64,000 bases of DNA from Turritopsis dohrnii (taxonomy: Eukaryota > Cnidaria > Hydrozoa > Anthoathecata > Oceaniidae): contig BQMF02000674.1 of NCBI GenBank assembly GCA_027922465.2, positions 1 through 64,000 of the forward strand. The letters run 5' to 3'. Both the position numbers and the translations under genes were made by a program. How positions within the stretch are numbered: the stretch's first letter is position 1; every line of letters starts with the position of its first letter. Shown here one piece after another: positions 10,671-21,414 of the stretch. Under the pieces are notes generated by a model. That model was not told where the DNA came from, did not search any database, and saw only the letters and a list, made by a program, of their open reading frames with translations.

Positions 10671-10704
10671 GCTACAACTGTTTCGCACCATACGGTTCTT
10701 ATTT
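10671..10704 (+). repeat. diverged helentron-like 3' end
   Basis: Aligned without gaps, this stretch matches the functional-looking 3' end at 10786-10819 at roughly three quarters of positions, including the core GCACCAT...GGTTCTTATTT against GCGCCAT...GGCTCTTGTTT. It lies 115 bases upstream of the terminus, so the element seems to carry two 3' ends in series. Confidence 0.5.
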
Positions 10705-10785
10705 TTTTGGTTGAAGCACTGTTTTGGTCGTTTGCTGACTAAACTAAGCTATCAAACGCATTTGTGTAGCAGGTGAAGTACGCCT

Positions 10786-10816
10786 GCTGCTACCGTTTTG
10801 CGCCATCTGGCTCTTG
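10786..10816 (+). repeat. helentron 3' terminus
   Basis: GCTGCTACCGT is followed by TTTGC, a GCCA-TC-TGGC stem and TCTTG, then TTT of the flank. The same 31 bases recur exactly at 15645-15675. Confidence 0.85.
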
Positions 10817-11018
10817 TTTGAGAATTAATTTCGATTTTATTAAATAATCTTTAGCTCTAAAATATATAATAAAAACGTGATGTGATGGTAATGTTATAGA
10901 TGACTGGCATTTTATTGCTTTCGGGAAGTTACAAACAAAGATAGTACATATGAAATATGAAATATCTGCAGATTTGTTTTACTTGTGACCGTTATGATTA
11001 CGTAAGTTGACAATTATT

Positions 11019-14000
11019 TTTTGATCAGCGCACTAGCAGCTGATCTTTCATTAGCGTTTGTCCGTCCGTTATTCTAGAATTTGTTTCCACAGTCCTAGCC
11101 TGGATTCCCGCTTACACTAGTGTAGAGGCTTTCATTCGACCGTGGTTTGTTAATTAGCAATATACTGAAAGATATGTAAGGCAATTTATTTGCTGTCAGT
11201 GCGTCCTGAAATGTACTAAATCGCAGCACCAATTTGAAAATTCTCAGATACTTTCTACATTAACCTGCACGATACTGTTGGACCTTACCACGCTATTAAT
11301 TCATTACATATAGTAAATTCCGGCAGGAGACTACAACACGTAAGGTAAGAAATGTTTATATTCTTTTTTGCTATGTTTATATTTTATTTAAGCAGTTAAA
11401 ATTTCCTCCTACAGGCTTAAAAAGATGTGAATCTCGTACTCCCTGTTGTTGCTTACAAAGTTAGTAATACTCCTCAAAAGTTTTGGTAGATATACAGTAC
11501 TAGCAGAGGGGGTGAAGACGAGCCCAAAATGTATGTTTCAAAATATAAAAGATTCCAGTCCAGTCGTAACAGATTTTTTAAGCAATAAAATAAGGCATAT
11601 CACAATCACAATGTACATGAAAACTTCTAGTCACACCTGCCAAACGTATTACAACTTTTGTTGTTATACTGTCATTCACCGTCCTAACTTCTGACATCCT
11701 AACTTCGGACACACAGACCTTTCTGGTTAAAAAATATACATCCATACCCAACCAAGTCATAGGAAATATTAGAATATTCGATAAGGTAAAAGATGTTGGC
11801 ATATTAATATGGCGCAAACAACTTTTTTGATCTTTTACAAAGATTATACAATAAGAGTAACAATGAATTTTTGTCACAATCACGAGAAATAGCGAGATTC
11901 TAGTTTTGCCATTTGTTTTTCACTACTGTATAAGTATCACTTCATTCCCAGGACTTTCTGATTTAAGGATTCTATTAATCTATATTCTAAATTGCCATTG
12001 CCCTTAGTAAAATGGCCTTTTTAGATAGACACTAGCATTCTTCCGATAATGCGAGAGACTTAATAAGAAAATCCAGTTCAAATGCAGAAAGCATTAAATT
12101 GCATTAAAAAAACATGATAAATATATATGTGCATTTATGTAAAAGTTCTGTGTCAATTCCATAAAATGTTAAGTTTTGAAATAAGTTTAATTGACAGTGC
12201 AATATGAATATTGATGATGTGGTTTATATTTTGTGGAAATCTTTTTTTGTTTTTTTTGCGCCTGAAGTTAGGGCAGCTGTACGAAGTCAGGATGATTTGT
12301 AAGGTAATCGTTTTTCACAAATGAGTGAAAATCAAAAAAACTGTTTTAAAATCTTATAAGTTAACTTTTTCCTGGACTTGTGAATACAATTTTGTGGGCA
12401 ATTTGGTTTACTTTTGTGAATATTGATATTGAAAATATTGATAAGTGCTAAAAATTATATATTCAATGTTACTCAGTTTTTATCTATTGTGAATCCTATT
12501 TTCAACTTGAGCAAACTTTCCAACTAATGTGTGAATATTTTCGTAGTAAATAAGATATTTGCTTGACAACTTGCCAAATTTTTTTGTGGATTCAAATTTT
12601 AGCAAATTTTGTAGAAACCCTCTGGAAACACCTCCTTTAAATGAAAATATCCCCCCCAAAAAAGCGATTACCCAAAATCTAGCTGTATAACTAAAAACAA
12701 AATCTCATTGTAATTCAGTAACAAATAAAACAAAATTTGACGTGACTGGTGTGCCAGCAGTGTTCTCAGTATCAGCTTATTACTCATTTATTTACTTTAA
12801 TATCTGGGGCGTGTATTGACTGTATGATTGAATGCAATGATTGAGTCTTGTGAATATTCCCTTGTAGAAAACTGTTAACTTTATTTTCTCACTACTGTCA
12901 TTACAATTCATTATTTTTGAAACTGTCAACACTCTTAGGGGTAGGTTACACGTACAATTTCGCCCCGGGGTGAAATTCATCTCGGAGAGAGTTCAACCCT
13001 GCCTGTGAAGAAATCACTTTGTCAGCATACACGTTATAGCCGGGTGAAACACAACCCCACGGCTTATTTCACCCCTGTCTTATAAAATGGGGTGAAATTC
13101 ACCCCGGGGGCAATTTAAGCGTGATTTTGACGTGTATGCACAAAATTGCTTTCAAGCCAGGTTTAAAATGTGCGCAACTCACCTTTTTATGCTGAATTTC
13201 AGTCCTGTTATTAACCTGCGTGTATCGTAATAAAGGTTAACCCCAGGCTGAAGTTTCACCCCAGGGCAGTTTTCAACCCGCCTACGTGTAACCAACCCCT
13301 TAAACCACCTATGTCAGTAAAACAAAATAAATTTAAACAAGGTTGTTTACTTTAGCCATGACCTATAGGGTCTCTCCCTGGAAGCCTGGAAAAATCCAGG
13401 AATACCAGGGAAAACTTGGGGAATTTTATTCTGAAAACTCTGTCAACTTAAGATGAAATCTGGAATCTTATCTGAAATTACAGTATTCTGTGGAATATCC
13501 TTGCATGATAATTATTACTGCTTTTAACATCTATCAACTTATAATAGTATTCCAATCTTCTGTTTTTATCTATTTAGGTCAGTTGGAAGCACCATGAAAT
13601 ATCCATTTTCGGATTTGTCCAATTTATCAAATTAATCTACCAGACATCCAGACCTCAGAATCGCCAGACCTATCAGAATTTCTCAAACTTCATCCAAACT
13701 TACGAAACTTTATCAGACCTTAGCTAAACTAAATTGGAATCGGTGATATCTGGTGATATCAGAATTGATCCGTGTGTCGTGGAAAATTAGGACCTGGGAG
13801 ATTCAGACGCCCAAGTCGACGTTCCCGGGAAATTAAGAGTGATCTGGGAACTTAAGACTCGTGAATCAAGTTTTTATCGAGAATCTAACCTGAAAGAACG
13901 AAATTCGAAAAGAAAAGGCATCGTATATAAAACGAAAGCTGTGTGTTTATTAATGAACCCAAAAGAATAAAATTAAGGACTGAAGAAACAAAATATAAGG

Positions 14001-14361
14001 ATCTTACGAAAACTGCACAACGAGAAGAAAAGGACATGAAGAGACAAGCACAGATTCAAAATTAGTTAAATGTAGCTACTTATCGAACTGATAGTGACTG
14101 CATGCGGAAATCATTAATTCATTCTTTCAGAATAGTAGAAGAAAACCGTCAATAAAAATGGTCGTGTTGTTATACATTTCTCTTATTTGTTGCGTCCGTA
14201 GCCCTCCTATATTACAAAGTAAGGATGGTTATGAAAATTTTCCCCTCTTATTTACTCATGGCTGTTGAGAAACGAGTCTAGTTTCAGCTCAGAGATTTGA
14301 GTCATTTAAAACAGGAGCTGCTTTGTCTAGTGCGCTGATCTTCACGGCCTCAGGCGTCTTG
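11019..14361 (+). mobile_element. HINE-like non-autonomous element, family 2 (3.3 kb)
   Basis: A 13-bp subterminal inverted repeat, GATCAGCGCACTA (11023-11035), pairs exactly with TAGTGCGCTGATC (14328-14340). The 3' copy is followed by a small GCCT/AGGC stem and GTCTTG before a T run, the same layout as the helentron 3' end but with a different sequence. The 5' side also contains GCTGATC at 11039-11045, giving a possible 5' hairpin. No transposition protein is encoded; open frames inside are short and unrecognised. A 362-bp MITE is nested at 12938-13299. An alternative 3' end of similar sequence exists at 17363-17394, but the 14328 match is longer and exact. Confidence 0.7.
12938..13299. mobile_element. 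PIF/Harbinger-like MITE with TTA target duplication
   Basis: The ends are inverted: GGGGTAGGTTACACGTA on the left and the complement GGGGTTGGTTACACGTA on the right, with one mismatch. TTA flanks both sides (12935-12937 and 13300-13302). A 3-bp TWA duplication with GGG-type ends is typical of PIF/Harbinger. The interior is unusually GC-rich for the window and full of partly palindromic GGGGTGAAA/TTTCACCCC motifs. No protein is encoded. Confidence 0.75.
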
Positions 14362-14854
14362 TTTTTATTTAAAATTGAGTCCGGATTGTTTTCAAGCTTT
14401 TCAAGATTATTTTGTTCTTTCTGCGTGAGCTTTTTCCAAACAAAAGCGCAAAATATTTCTCAAACGGGAGTCTTATTCTGTTGGTTTCTTAAAGAGTTAG
14501 TGAGGTTATGAAATTTAAAACTTAATTTTCTCATTTTAAAAAAAAATAGTGTTTAAATACAAACATGTTTCAATAACATTCGATAACGTTGTGTTTTTCC
14601 ATGATTCGAAAGGCAAGGTCTCATAAATTGAGTTACAATCTACGGGAAAGTTCTGCTTGTACCCAATGCTTTATTTTTATTTTCTTATTTTATGTTATTG
14701 TTTTGAATAACCGTCATTATTACAGTATCAAGGACCATGTAAGAGCAGGTTACTAATAGAGCATTTTTTGTATAGAGTAAGTTTCACAGAGGTATGAGAA
14801 TGCAGTAAAAGTTGAAAAGTCTAAAGTTTCACTTGCTATTATTATTATTATTAT

Positions 14855-14904
14855 TATTACGGTAGCAGCGTAAGCGAATACCGTATTAAAACACCCTTGG
14901 ACTC

Positions 14905-14937
<33 letters not shown>

Positions 14938-15675
14938 CGGCAGTTTTTAGCCTACGATTTAGAGTATGCGAGTCCCCACTAAAAACTCAATATACATTCT
15001 AATGAACGAACGTAGCCTTTTGAATTTTCGAAGGTTTTCAATCACATACATTTAAAATACGTTTTCTTTGATATTTTATCACTTAATTGATGAAGGAATG
15101 GATATTAATCAAATAGGTCTACATAAAACTGGGACTTTTAGTTACTTTTATGGTACTGAATCAATGAACTTTGGCACTTGAAAATAGATATGTTTTTCGT
15201 GTCAGTAAAGCACAGATCAGACTTTCTTATTACTTTCTACGTTTGTTAGTTATCTGTTCTGTCTTTGAACATCAAGGTTTTCAAAAATCGAGTTAAAAAA
15301 AGGCAGTTATCTGTTTGAATTCATTTTCGGTTTCAAAAAATTATAATTCAAAACATACATTTTTTTTCGAAGAAACGCGTTTTTTTTTTCTGCATAAGCT
15401 CTTATAAAAAAAACGTACGTTATAAACAGCTCATGCATGTATAATTCTTTTGTCTTCTAATAAATTAAATTGCTGGTGTGTTGCGATTAGACCCTATTTG
15501 CACGAGTTAGTAATTTTAAACATTATAATATCGTTTATGCCTGTTTTCCACCAGTAAGATATCTCAAGAAATAACGTTTACAGAACGTTTAAGAACTTTA
15601 AGTAAAATTTTAAATTTAAAAGTATTCTTGTGGCAAGTACTTTTGCTGCTACCGTTTTGCGCCATCTGGCTCTTG
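14855..15675 (+). mobile_element. HINE-like element, family 1: deletion derivative of the helentron
   Basis: It has the same subterminal repeats as the helentron at 2270-10816: ACGGTAGCAGC at 14859-14869 and GCTGCTACCGT at 15645-15655, then the identical GCCATCTGGC hairpin and TCTTG end. The first 100 or so bases are nearly identical too, including the CTA tract and CAGTTTTTAGCCTACG. It encodes no protein, so it is a non-autonomous relative that the helentron protein could have moved in trans. It follows an ATT microsatellite (about 14838-14858). Confidence 0.85.
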
Positions 15676-15713
15676 TTTCATATTTATACAGGTTAATCCA
15701 CGTCAGTAATAAT

Positions 15714-15878
15714 CAGAGGCGTAGCCAGAGGTCAGTCAAAATTTGTGGAGGAGAGTTAAGTCATTTAGGGTAAAAAAGGAAAGCGTGCAAGTAACCTAAT
15801 CGCTACTTAAGATTGAAAAGAAATATCATAATGTTGGACTCCTCCAGGTTTTTTTGACTGACCCTAACTACGCCTCTG
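15714..15878. mobile_element. hAT-like MITE, 165 bp
   Basis: The terminal inverted repeats begin CAGAGGCGTAG and extend about 27 bases with a few mismatches to GTCAGTCAAAA. ATAAT is present immediately on both sides (15709-15713 and 15879-15883), a 5-bp target duplication. The CAG...CTG ends are hAT-like, although most hATs duplicate 8 bp. The interior resembles the 165-bp element at 57139. Confidence 0.7.
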
Positions 15879-15880
15879 AT

Positions 15881-15913
15881 AATATATGTACATGGATACC
15901 ATGTACATATATT
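15881..15913. other. perfect 15-bp-arm palindrome
   Basis: AATATATGTACATGG, three bases (ATA), then the exact reverse complement. It overlaps the target duplication of the adjacent MITE and would form a strong hairpin. No function is known. Confidence 0.7.
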
Positions 15914-16136
15914 AATGGATGGATTAATGGGAGACCTGATGTAACTGGGAGACTTGATGTAAACAAAGTTATGGAAGCCAATGGAAATGTTTTTGAACAT
16001 TATTTCTTTTCTCTCAATCTACCCAGATTTTCAAATTGTTCAATACACTCAAATCAACACAATGAATTTGCCTTTGATTAAAAAAACATGAACTTTTTAT
16101 TTCAATAACGAAGCTTTTTACTTTTTGCCTTTATTG

Positions 16137-17053
16137 TTAGATTTCGCTAAGCGAAAGATATTGGTTTCAGCGGCGTTCTATCCATCTAATCTATGTACGG
16201 CGAAAGTTTTTTAGGACCGCGGTTACTAACTTAAACTTCTTTTATTTCTATTTTTTATTTCCTCGCTGTTATGGCCATGGTGAGCGAATGTTTTTGATGG
16301 CTGAACTTACTAACTTAAAGCTCTTTTATTTCTAATTCTTTTTTTCCTTGTTCTCATGGCCATGACATGTTTTCGCATACTTCGTGAGCTATAAAGTGTA
16401 TTTACCACTACTCACAAAAAAAGGATCTTTCCCTAAAGGAAAAACAAAAAGGATGGGTTTCAGTTACTTTTTTGATTCGAAGTATCACTGTGAAATGTAA
16501 ATTAAATAAAGTTTAGTTACGCTTTTGATGTTGATAATATGCTTCGAAGAAAGATCAACTGCAATAAAGAAGAAGCTTTAGTTTAGTAGAAGCAGTTTCA
16601 ATTTTTAACTTTACTTCAAACCGTCTAACAAACTATTTGTTTGTTATTTGATTTGTTTATTTCGTTTGAGTATTTTGGATAAACTTTCGTTTTTTAAAAT
16701 TTTTTCGAGGAAGATGTTTTTTTCTCTATTGGCTCACATTTTTCTTATAGAAATCATTTTTTACAAAAAATTCATGGTTACAGCTCATACAAGTATATTT
16801 CTAATGTTTCAATTTATGGTTTACACCATAAAACTTTTTTATTTCTATGTTTACACTAGTGTTTTTTAAAAAATACAAAATGACATCAGTAGTGTAACTT
16901 TTCTCAAAACAGGTAGGTTACTCAGAAGTACGAAAACACGTAGGGTTATGGAGACCCAATGAACCCTCGAGTATGTATTTAGAATGGACGTTATTTATAG
17001 GGGCGCTATTCTTAAAAACATAAGCGAAATCTTTAGACCCTCCGGTCGTCTTG
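16137..17053 (+). mobile_element. HINE-like element, family 3 (0.9 kb)
   Basis: AGATTTCGCT (16139-16148) pairs exactly with AGCGAAATCT (17023-17032). The 5' end also folds on itself as TTTCGC-TAA-GCGAAA. The 3' end continues into a GACC/GGTC stem and GTCTTG before TTT, the same architecture as the other two families. No protein is encoded; the 73-codon open frame at 16648-16869 is low-complexity and hydrophobic by composition only. Confidence 0.65.
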
Positions 17054-17362
17054 TTTATATTAAGATGATCTGTTCCTAGAGGTTTTTTTTATAGAATTTG
17101 TCAATACTTTATGGTTATGCTAATTATAATGCACGGTAATGATGGTAATTCTCGAATATGTGTACAGTTAATCTGAGTTCGTACATTTCCAATTATCAAT
17201 GTATTGATCTGCGAAATGTGTACCAAAACATTTCTTGTTATATATAAATGTTTCGTTTCCAAATCAGAAACTTTGATTCTTAGCATTAAACACTTGAACA
17301 ATAAGCCTTCATAATTTAATCGAAGCAATACTGAAATTATAATGTTAAATCATATTTTTCTT

Positions 17363-17394
17363 GTGCGCTGACCTTAAGGCCTAACGGCCTCTTG
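17363..17394 (+). repeat. unpaired HINE-type 3' end
   Basis: GTGCGCTGACC is followed by a perfect AGGCC-TAAC-GGCCT stem and CTTG. This is the 3' signature of the family-2 elements. No convincing 5' partner (GGTCAGCGCAC) was found in the preceding 1.7 kb; the family-2 5' end at 11023 is the only near match. Confidence 0.5.
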
Positions 17395-18267
17395 TCATTG
17401 TTGTTATTAAGGCTGGAAACAAGAGCGTGCATGTCAAAATACTTGTGGTTAATTTGACATGCATTTAAGAAAGCGAAAATAGCTGAGAGACAAAACTAAT
17501 TTAGTGACCACATCCTTATTTACTTTTCTTTACAATTGAAACATTGTGTATTACAAAAAGTTGTAGCTGTTAAAGTTATTGTTGAAGATTCGTTGAAAAT
17601 GTAAACTTGTTTGTAAGTTATGTGTTCTTTATTTCTCTTTTATGCAATTGCCAAACAGCAATAATTTCAAGATTGTCTTAACAATTTGTAATTACACTTT
17701 GTTCTATCAAATTTCTAAAACATGCACATTGCTGAAAGCTAGAAATCATCTAATAATCTAAACGATGAAGGAAACTGTCATTTCAAGCCTTGTAAACATC
17801 ATGAACTTAAATATCATAGAGTTTTATCAAATTTGTGGGTTATTAACATGACGTCTTCACAGATATCTAGGAAGGTTCATTGTTGAACACCGTCATCTTC
17901 TTTACTCGCATGCTTTCCATTTGATTGTTATAACACACAAAATACTGAAGGTACTGCTATTAAGGGCAATTCTGCAAGTGCAACAATTTGTACCTTCACG
18001 TGCGATGACTGCAACCCCTGTTACAAGCCCCTATCCTTTTATATCTCGATGGCTACAGACCATCCTCCATCTAGTCTTATCTCAGATTCAATTTAAAATT
18101 CAGCATATCAGAGCATCACGAGCTTTACTTTAATTTTAGACATTTTCTGGATTTTAGTTATAAGACTATATTTTGTCTTTGTAATCCTTCAAACTAATGA
18201 CTTTTTTTACTTTAAGCCAAAGGTCGTAAAATACCTAATTAATTCGTTTCTTTATATTAGAATAATA
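17395..18267. other. non-coding stretch upstream of first GPCR
   Basis: It contains a perfect 11-bp inverted repeat (TGCATGTCAAA at 17428 and TTTGACATGCA at 17453) that could form a hairpin with a 14-base loop. A pyrimidine tract ending TATATTAG at 18260 looks like a 3' splice site for the GPCR that follows. Nothing else is recognised. Confidence 0.5.
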
Positions 18268-19272
18268 ATGTACAGTGGTGTATGGCCAATCATGTTCTTC
18301 GTCTCCATCATGGGAATAGGTGGCAATCTTTTTTCGGTGGTTATATGGAAATCAATACGAAAAGTAACAACATGCATTCAGGAAGGAAATTTTATTACCT
18401 ACTTCATCTATTTACCAGTTATCGATTCCTTCGTTTTAATCATGCAGTTTTTCACAGAAACATTGTTAATAGCAATTCCGAAATTGAAAGAGACGACCGC
18501 TTTTGCTTATTTCTACTGTTATGTTGGGCATCCTTTGTACTTCTTCTTCATTTATTCAAGTGGATTTTTGGTGGTAACTTTGACCGTAGAGCGTGTGAAA
18601 ACGTTAGTTTCCATGGGACGCAGACAATGGATAAAACATCGCCAAACGTTTCTTATTTTATTTGCGTTTTTGGTCAGTTTTTTGCTGAGTATAACATCAT
18701 TCTTTGCCTATAAACCAGTACCTAAAGTTTATGCTGGCGATGCTTACATAATAACGAATGATACATCTCCATCACTTTCAACGCGAGTGCCGATATTCTA
18801 CATCATTGATAAACGTGATCTTGAAAGCAAACACGCCATCTTCATCACCAGATGTGTGTTTGCTACTGGTGTCCCAAGCATTATTATCCTTCTTGGAAAT
18901 ATCGCTATATGTTACTGGTATAAAACGAAGAACAACAAGATGTTTCAATCAAATGGAAAGCGAAATGCACCTTCCAACTTATACGCTACACTGTTTCTTG
19001 TTACGTTTTCGACTTGCATTTTTTGGCTTGTACGATGTATATCTGGCTGCATGCAATATGTTCTGGCTACTGATGACATCATTGATAACAAATACGCTCT
19101 GTTCCAAAATATCTCGGTGACGTTGATATCATCACTGAATATCTTTATGTATCTACCTGGGCGAAAATTTAGAAATGCTGCGAAAGAAACTATTCTATGC
19201 CTTTATAAAAATAAACGAGAAGCTGAACTTGCACGTGACGTAGAAATGAAAGAAATTAAGACAGGAATTTAA
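18268..19272 (+). CDS. class A GPCR, copy A of tandem pair
   Basis: 334 codons, seven predicted membrane segments in one uninterrupted exon. Landmarks: Asn20 in TM1 (GGNLFSVV), Asp53 in TM2 (LPVIDSF), Glu108-Arg109-Val110 in place of DRY at the end of TM3, TM6 around 240-257, and TM7 LISSLNIFMYLPGRKFR, where Asn-x-x-x-Tyr replaces NPxxY. Overall it looks like a peptide-receptor-type rhodopsin-family GPCR of the plasma membrane; the ligand cannot be inferred. The second extracellular loop (about 148-190) has no cysteine, so the usual TM3-loop disulfide is absent. TM1 begins only five or so residues after this Met. An acceptor-like TATATTAG lies seven bases upstream, and the seven bases are open in frame, so an upstream exon may encode the true N-terminus. 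Copy B at 23250 is closely similar. Confidence 0.85.
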   Translation: MYSGVWPIMFFVSIMGIGGNLFSVVIWKSIRKVTTCIQEGNFITYFIYLPVIDSFVLIMQFFTETLLIAIPKLKETTAFAYFYCYVGHPLYFFFIYSSGFLVVTLTVERVKTLVSMGRRQWIKHRQTFLILFAFLVSFLLSITSFFAYKPVPKVYAGDAYIITNDTSPSLSTRVPIFYIIDKRDLESKHAIFITRCVFATGVPSIIILLGNIAICYWYKTKNNKMFQSNGKRNAPSNLYATLFLVTFSTCIFWLVRCISGCMQYVLATDDIIDNKYALFQNISVTLISSLNIFMYLPGRKFRNAAKETILCLYKNKREAELARDVEMKEIKTGI

Positions 19273-19640
19273 CTATGTCTCCTTTTACCATAAAATTACA
19301 TGATGAACTGAAACTTTAGCAGTTCAAAACTTGAGGAACTTTAACGAAATCACATTAAACACTAAATAACATGAAGTGGACAGAATGGCGAATGGCGAAA
19401 TTTCAAAACTATATATATTTATTGATATAGAACAACCCAGTGTAGAGGTTATAGTAAATGATCAATGAATTCCCGGGTAGAAGCAAAAGTTAACGTACAT
19501 TGCATATTAACAACAAATACGAAGTAATACCATTGTTCGTTTGGTATTAGATCTATACAGTGTGAGAAATATATGTATGCAATTTAATAGTATATGCCCG
19601 TGATGATTATCACTACACGTCTTATCGTTCTATATGTACT

Positions 19641-19690
19641 ATATATATATCAATATATATCAATATATATCAATATATATATATATATAG
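19641..19690. repeat. AT-rich microsatellite
   Basis: Repeats of ATATATATCA followed by a pure AT run. Confidence 0.85.
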
Positions 19691-21414
19691 CAGTAATTTT
19701 CTTGTAAATTTTATACTATTGATAAAGACACATAAGTGCCGAAATATTTAGTTAAAAAAAATGCCGTATTCTTAAGTAAAAATATTTGTTTTATACGTCT
19801 ACATAAGGTATCTAAGTAATAATATATCAACTAAATGTATACCTAAACTGGAAGCCCCAATTTCAGCAGGAGGTGGACGGAATTCGAATCAATAACGAGA
19901 TTTTTATGGTAACCCACAATGAAACAATCAGATCAGATGAAAAAGATCACGTCATTTATGATGTAATTGAGTGGTAGAACACTTAATTACATCATGTAAT
20001 TGCAGGGAATTGACACAAAATATTTAAACGTCCAAACGTTTCAAGTTAGAAATAGGTTAAAAGTCCACAAAGGTCAGGTTCTTTTACAGCAAGTTGGAGT
20101 GTATTGAATCAAACGATTTGAGACAATCCATGAAACAATTTGAATACAACAGTTTTGAAGGACGGTGCTGTGGTGTCATACAATTTCTCAGTAGCCGTTG
20201 CTTCTTGAGAATTGTTTTCCGACCTGTACACTATGGATACAACTTCAATTCACCAATAAAAGTTTTGGTCCCAAATAAGATAACCTTGATGTGAATAGAA
20301 AGTGAAAATACCGTTGGCTTTACAATATTAAGAAGAGGTTAATGTGTTAGGTAAAGTTTATAGCTCAAAGAGTGTATCACTAGATAAAACCTGGATTTAA
20401 GATACCAATCTTAGTTAGAATGCCAAAATAGAATTGGTTAAATTATTTCTGCTACTGATGTCAACAATGACACAGGATATAGAATTCGTATGTCCTCTAA
20501 GAAGTCTACTATCAACTTAGAATTCATTGATTAAGATCTAAGACTTCCTTCAGATAAGATTAACGGACGTAAAAAAAGAACAACAGCATTTAAGAACGTT
20601 TAAAGGCCATAATCATAATAATTGAAACATTACTCATAAGAAATATCTGAATAAATATTGATATAAATAATAACTGAATTGAATAGTTATTTAAAGGGAC
20701 AATGAGTAAAAGGGGTTTTCAATTTTTTTAAATCTCCTTTTATCATCACTGCTTTTCAGTATTTTTATTCATTGAGTTTGAAATCTTTTGAGAGAAGAAA
20801 GGGGAAAAACAAATAGGTAAGTACAGATGGAAGAAAACGGTCCATCAGATGATATGAAAAAAAACAATAGAGAAATTCTTGATCTTACATCTGTTACATA
20901 TTACATATGAAAACCGACACTTTATTAAAGGAGACGCTGTTTTTTAAATCGACTTAAACAGTACTAGAAACAGTTTTTTTTAAAAAATTTTAGCTATTGC
21001 ATTCTTCTATTCATTATATTATGGTTGTTGTAGTGTATATGAAATCAAGAAGCGGAATAATAAGCTTGAGAGTTTTATAAATCAATAGATTTAAGCGTTA
21101 CGATGATTGAAAGTTTCGAAGTTCCTCGTGCTTCTCCCGAAAATGCAGTCAAGAATGTCAAGGGCAAGTAAACAAACGTTTTTTTTTTCTTAAACTATTT
21201 TTAAACAGCTTTTTAAATAATGAAGTTCAGTTCACTTTAAAAAATCATATCTGGCTTTTTCTATTTCAAGAAGACATTACAACGCCCAAAAACAATTTGT
21301 GACGTAAACATATATGTATTTGTGACAGTTTTGGTAAAATATTTTGAGAATCTTGAATGTAAAATAACTTAAGATTTATTGATTTCCCATTAACAAAAAT
21401 TTCCGGATTTTTTT

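Larger units (their letters stand above)
9018..10785 (+). other. helentron 3' non-coding region
   Basis: About 1.8 kb between the stop codon and the 3' terminus, inside the transposon. It contains a perfect hairpin at 9040, a 14-bp inverted repeat (9105/9311) and an older 3'-end-like sequence at 10671. Short open frames here (for example 9052-9252 and 9588-9818) have no recognisable domain. Confidence 0.6.
2270..10816 (+). mobile_element. helentron, near-complete autonomous copy (broken ORF)
   Basis: A rolling-circle DNA transposon of about 8.5 kb. The 5' end carries ACGGTAGCAGC (2276-2286) and the 3' end carries its exact reverse complement GCTGCTACCGT (10786-10796). The 3' copy is followed by a short GCCA/TGGC hairpin and TCTTG before a T run. 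Helentrons are known for subterminal inverted repeats, a 3' hairpin, insertion between T residues and a Rep-helicase protein with a C-terminal endonuclease, and all of these are present between the ends. The first 100 or so bases, including a CTA/CTC trinucleotide tract, match the 0.8-kb element at 14855-15675, which has the same termini. The coding frame is interrupted twice and a key helicase residue is replaced, so this copy is probably no longer autonomous. The exact terminal base could shift by a few positions because the flanks are T-rich. Confidence 0.85.

Noticed and set aside
11023..17394. Pairing of the family-2 5' end with the 3' end at 17363 as one 6.4-kb element
   Set aside because: The 3' end at 14328 matches the 5' repeat exactly over 13 bases; the 17363 end matches fewer. 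Kept only as an alternative.
18282..19120. Second-frame open readings of 143 and 120 codons over the GPCR, and the matching ones over copy B
   Set aside because: Shadows of the receptor frame; their similarity between copies follows from the receptor's own conservation.
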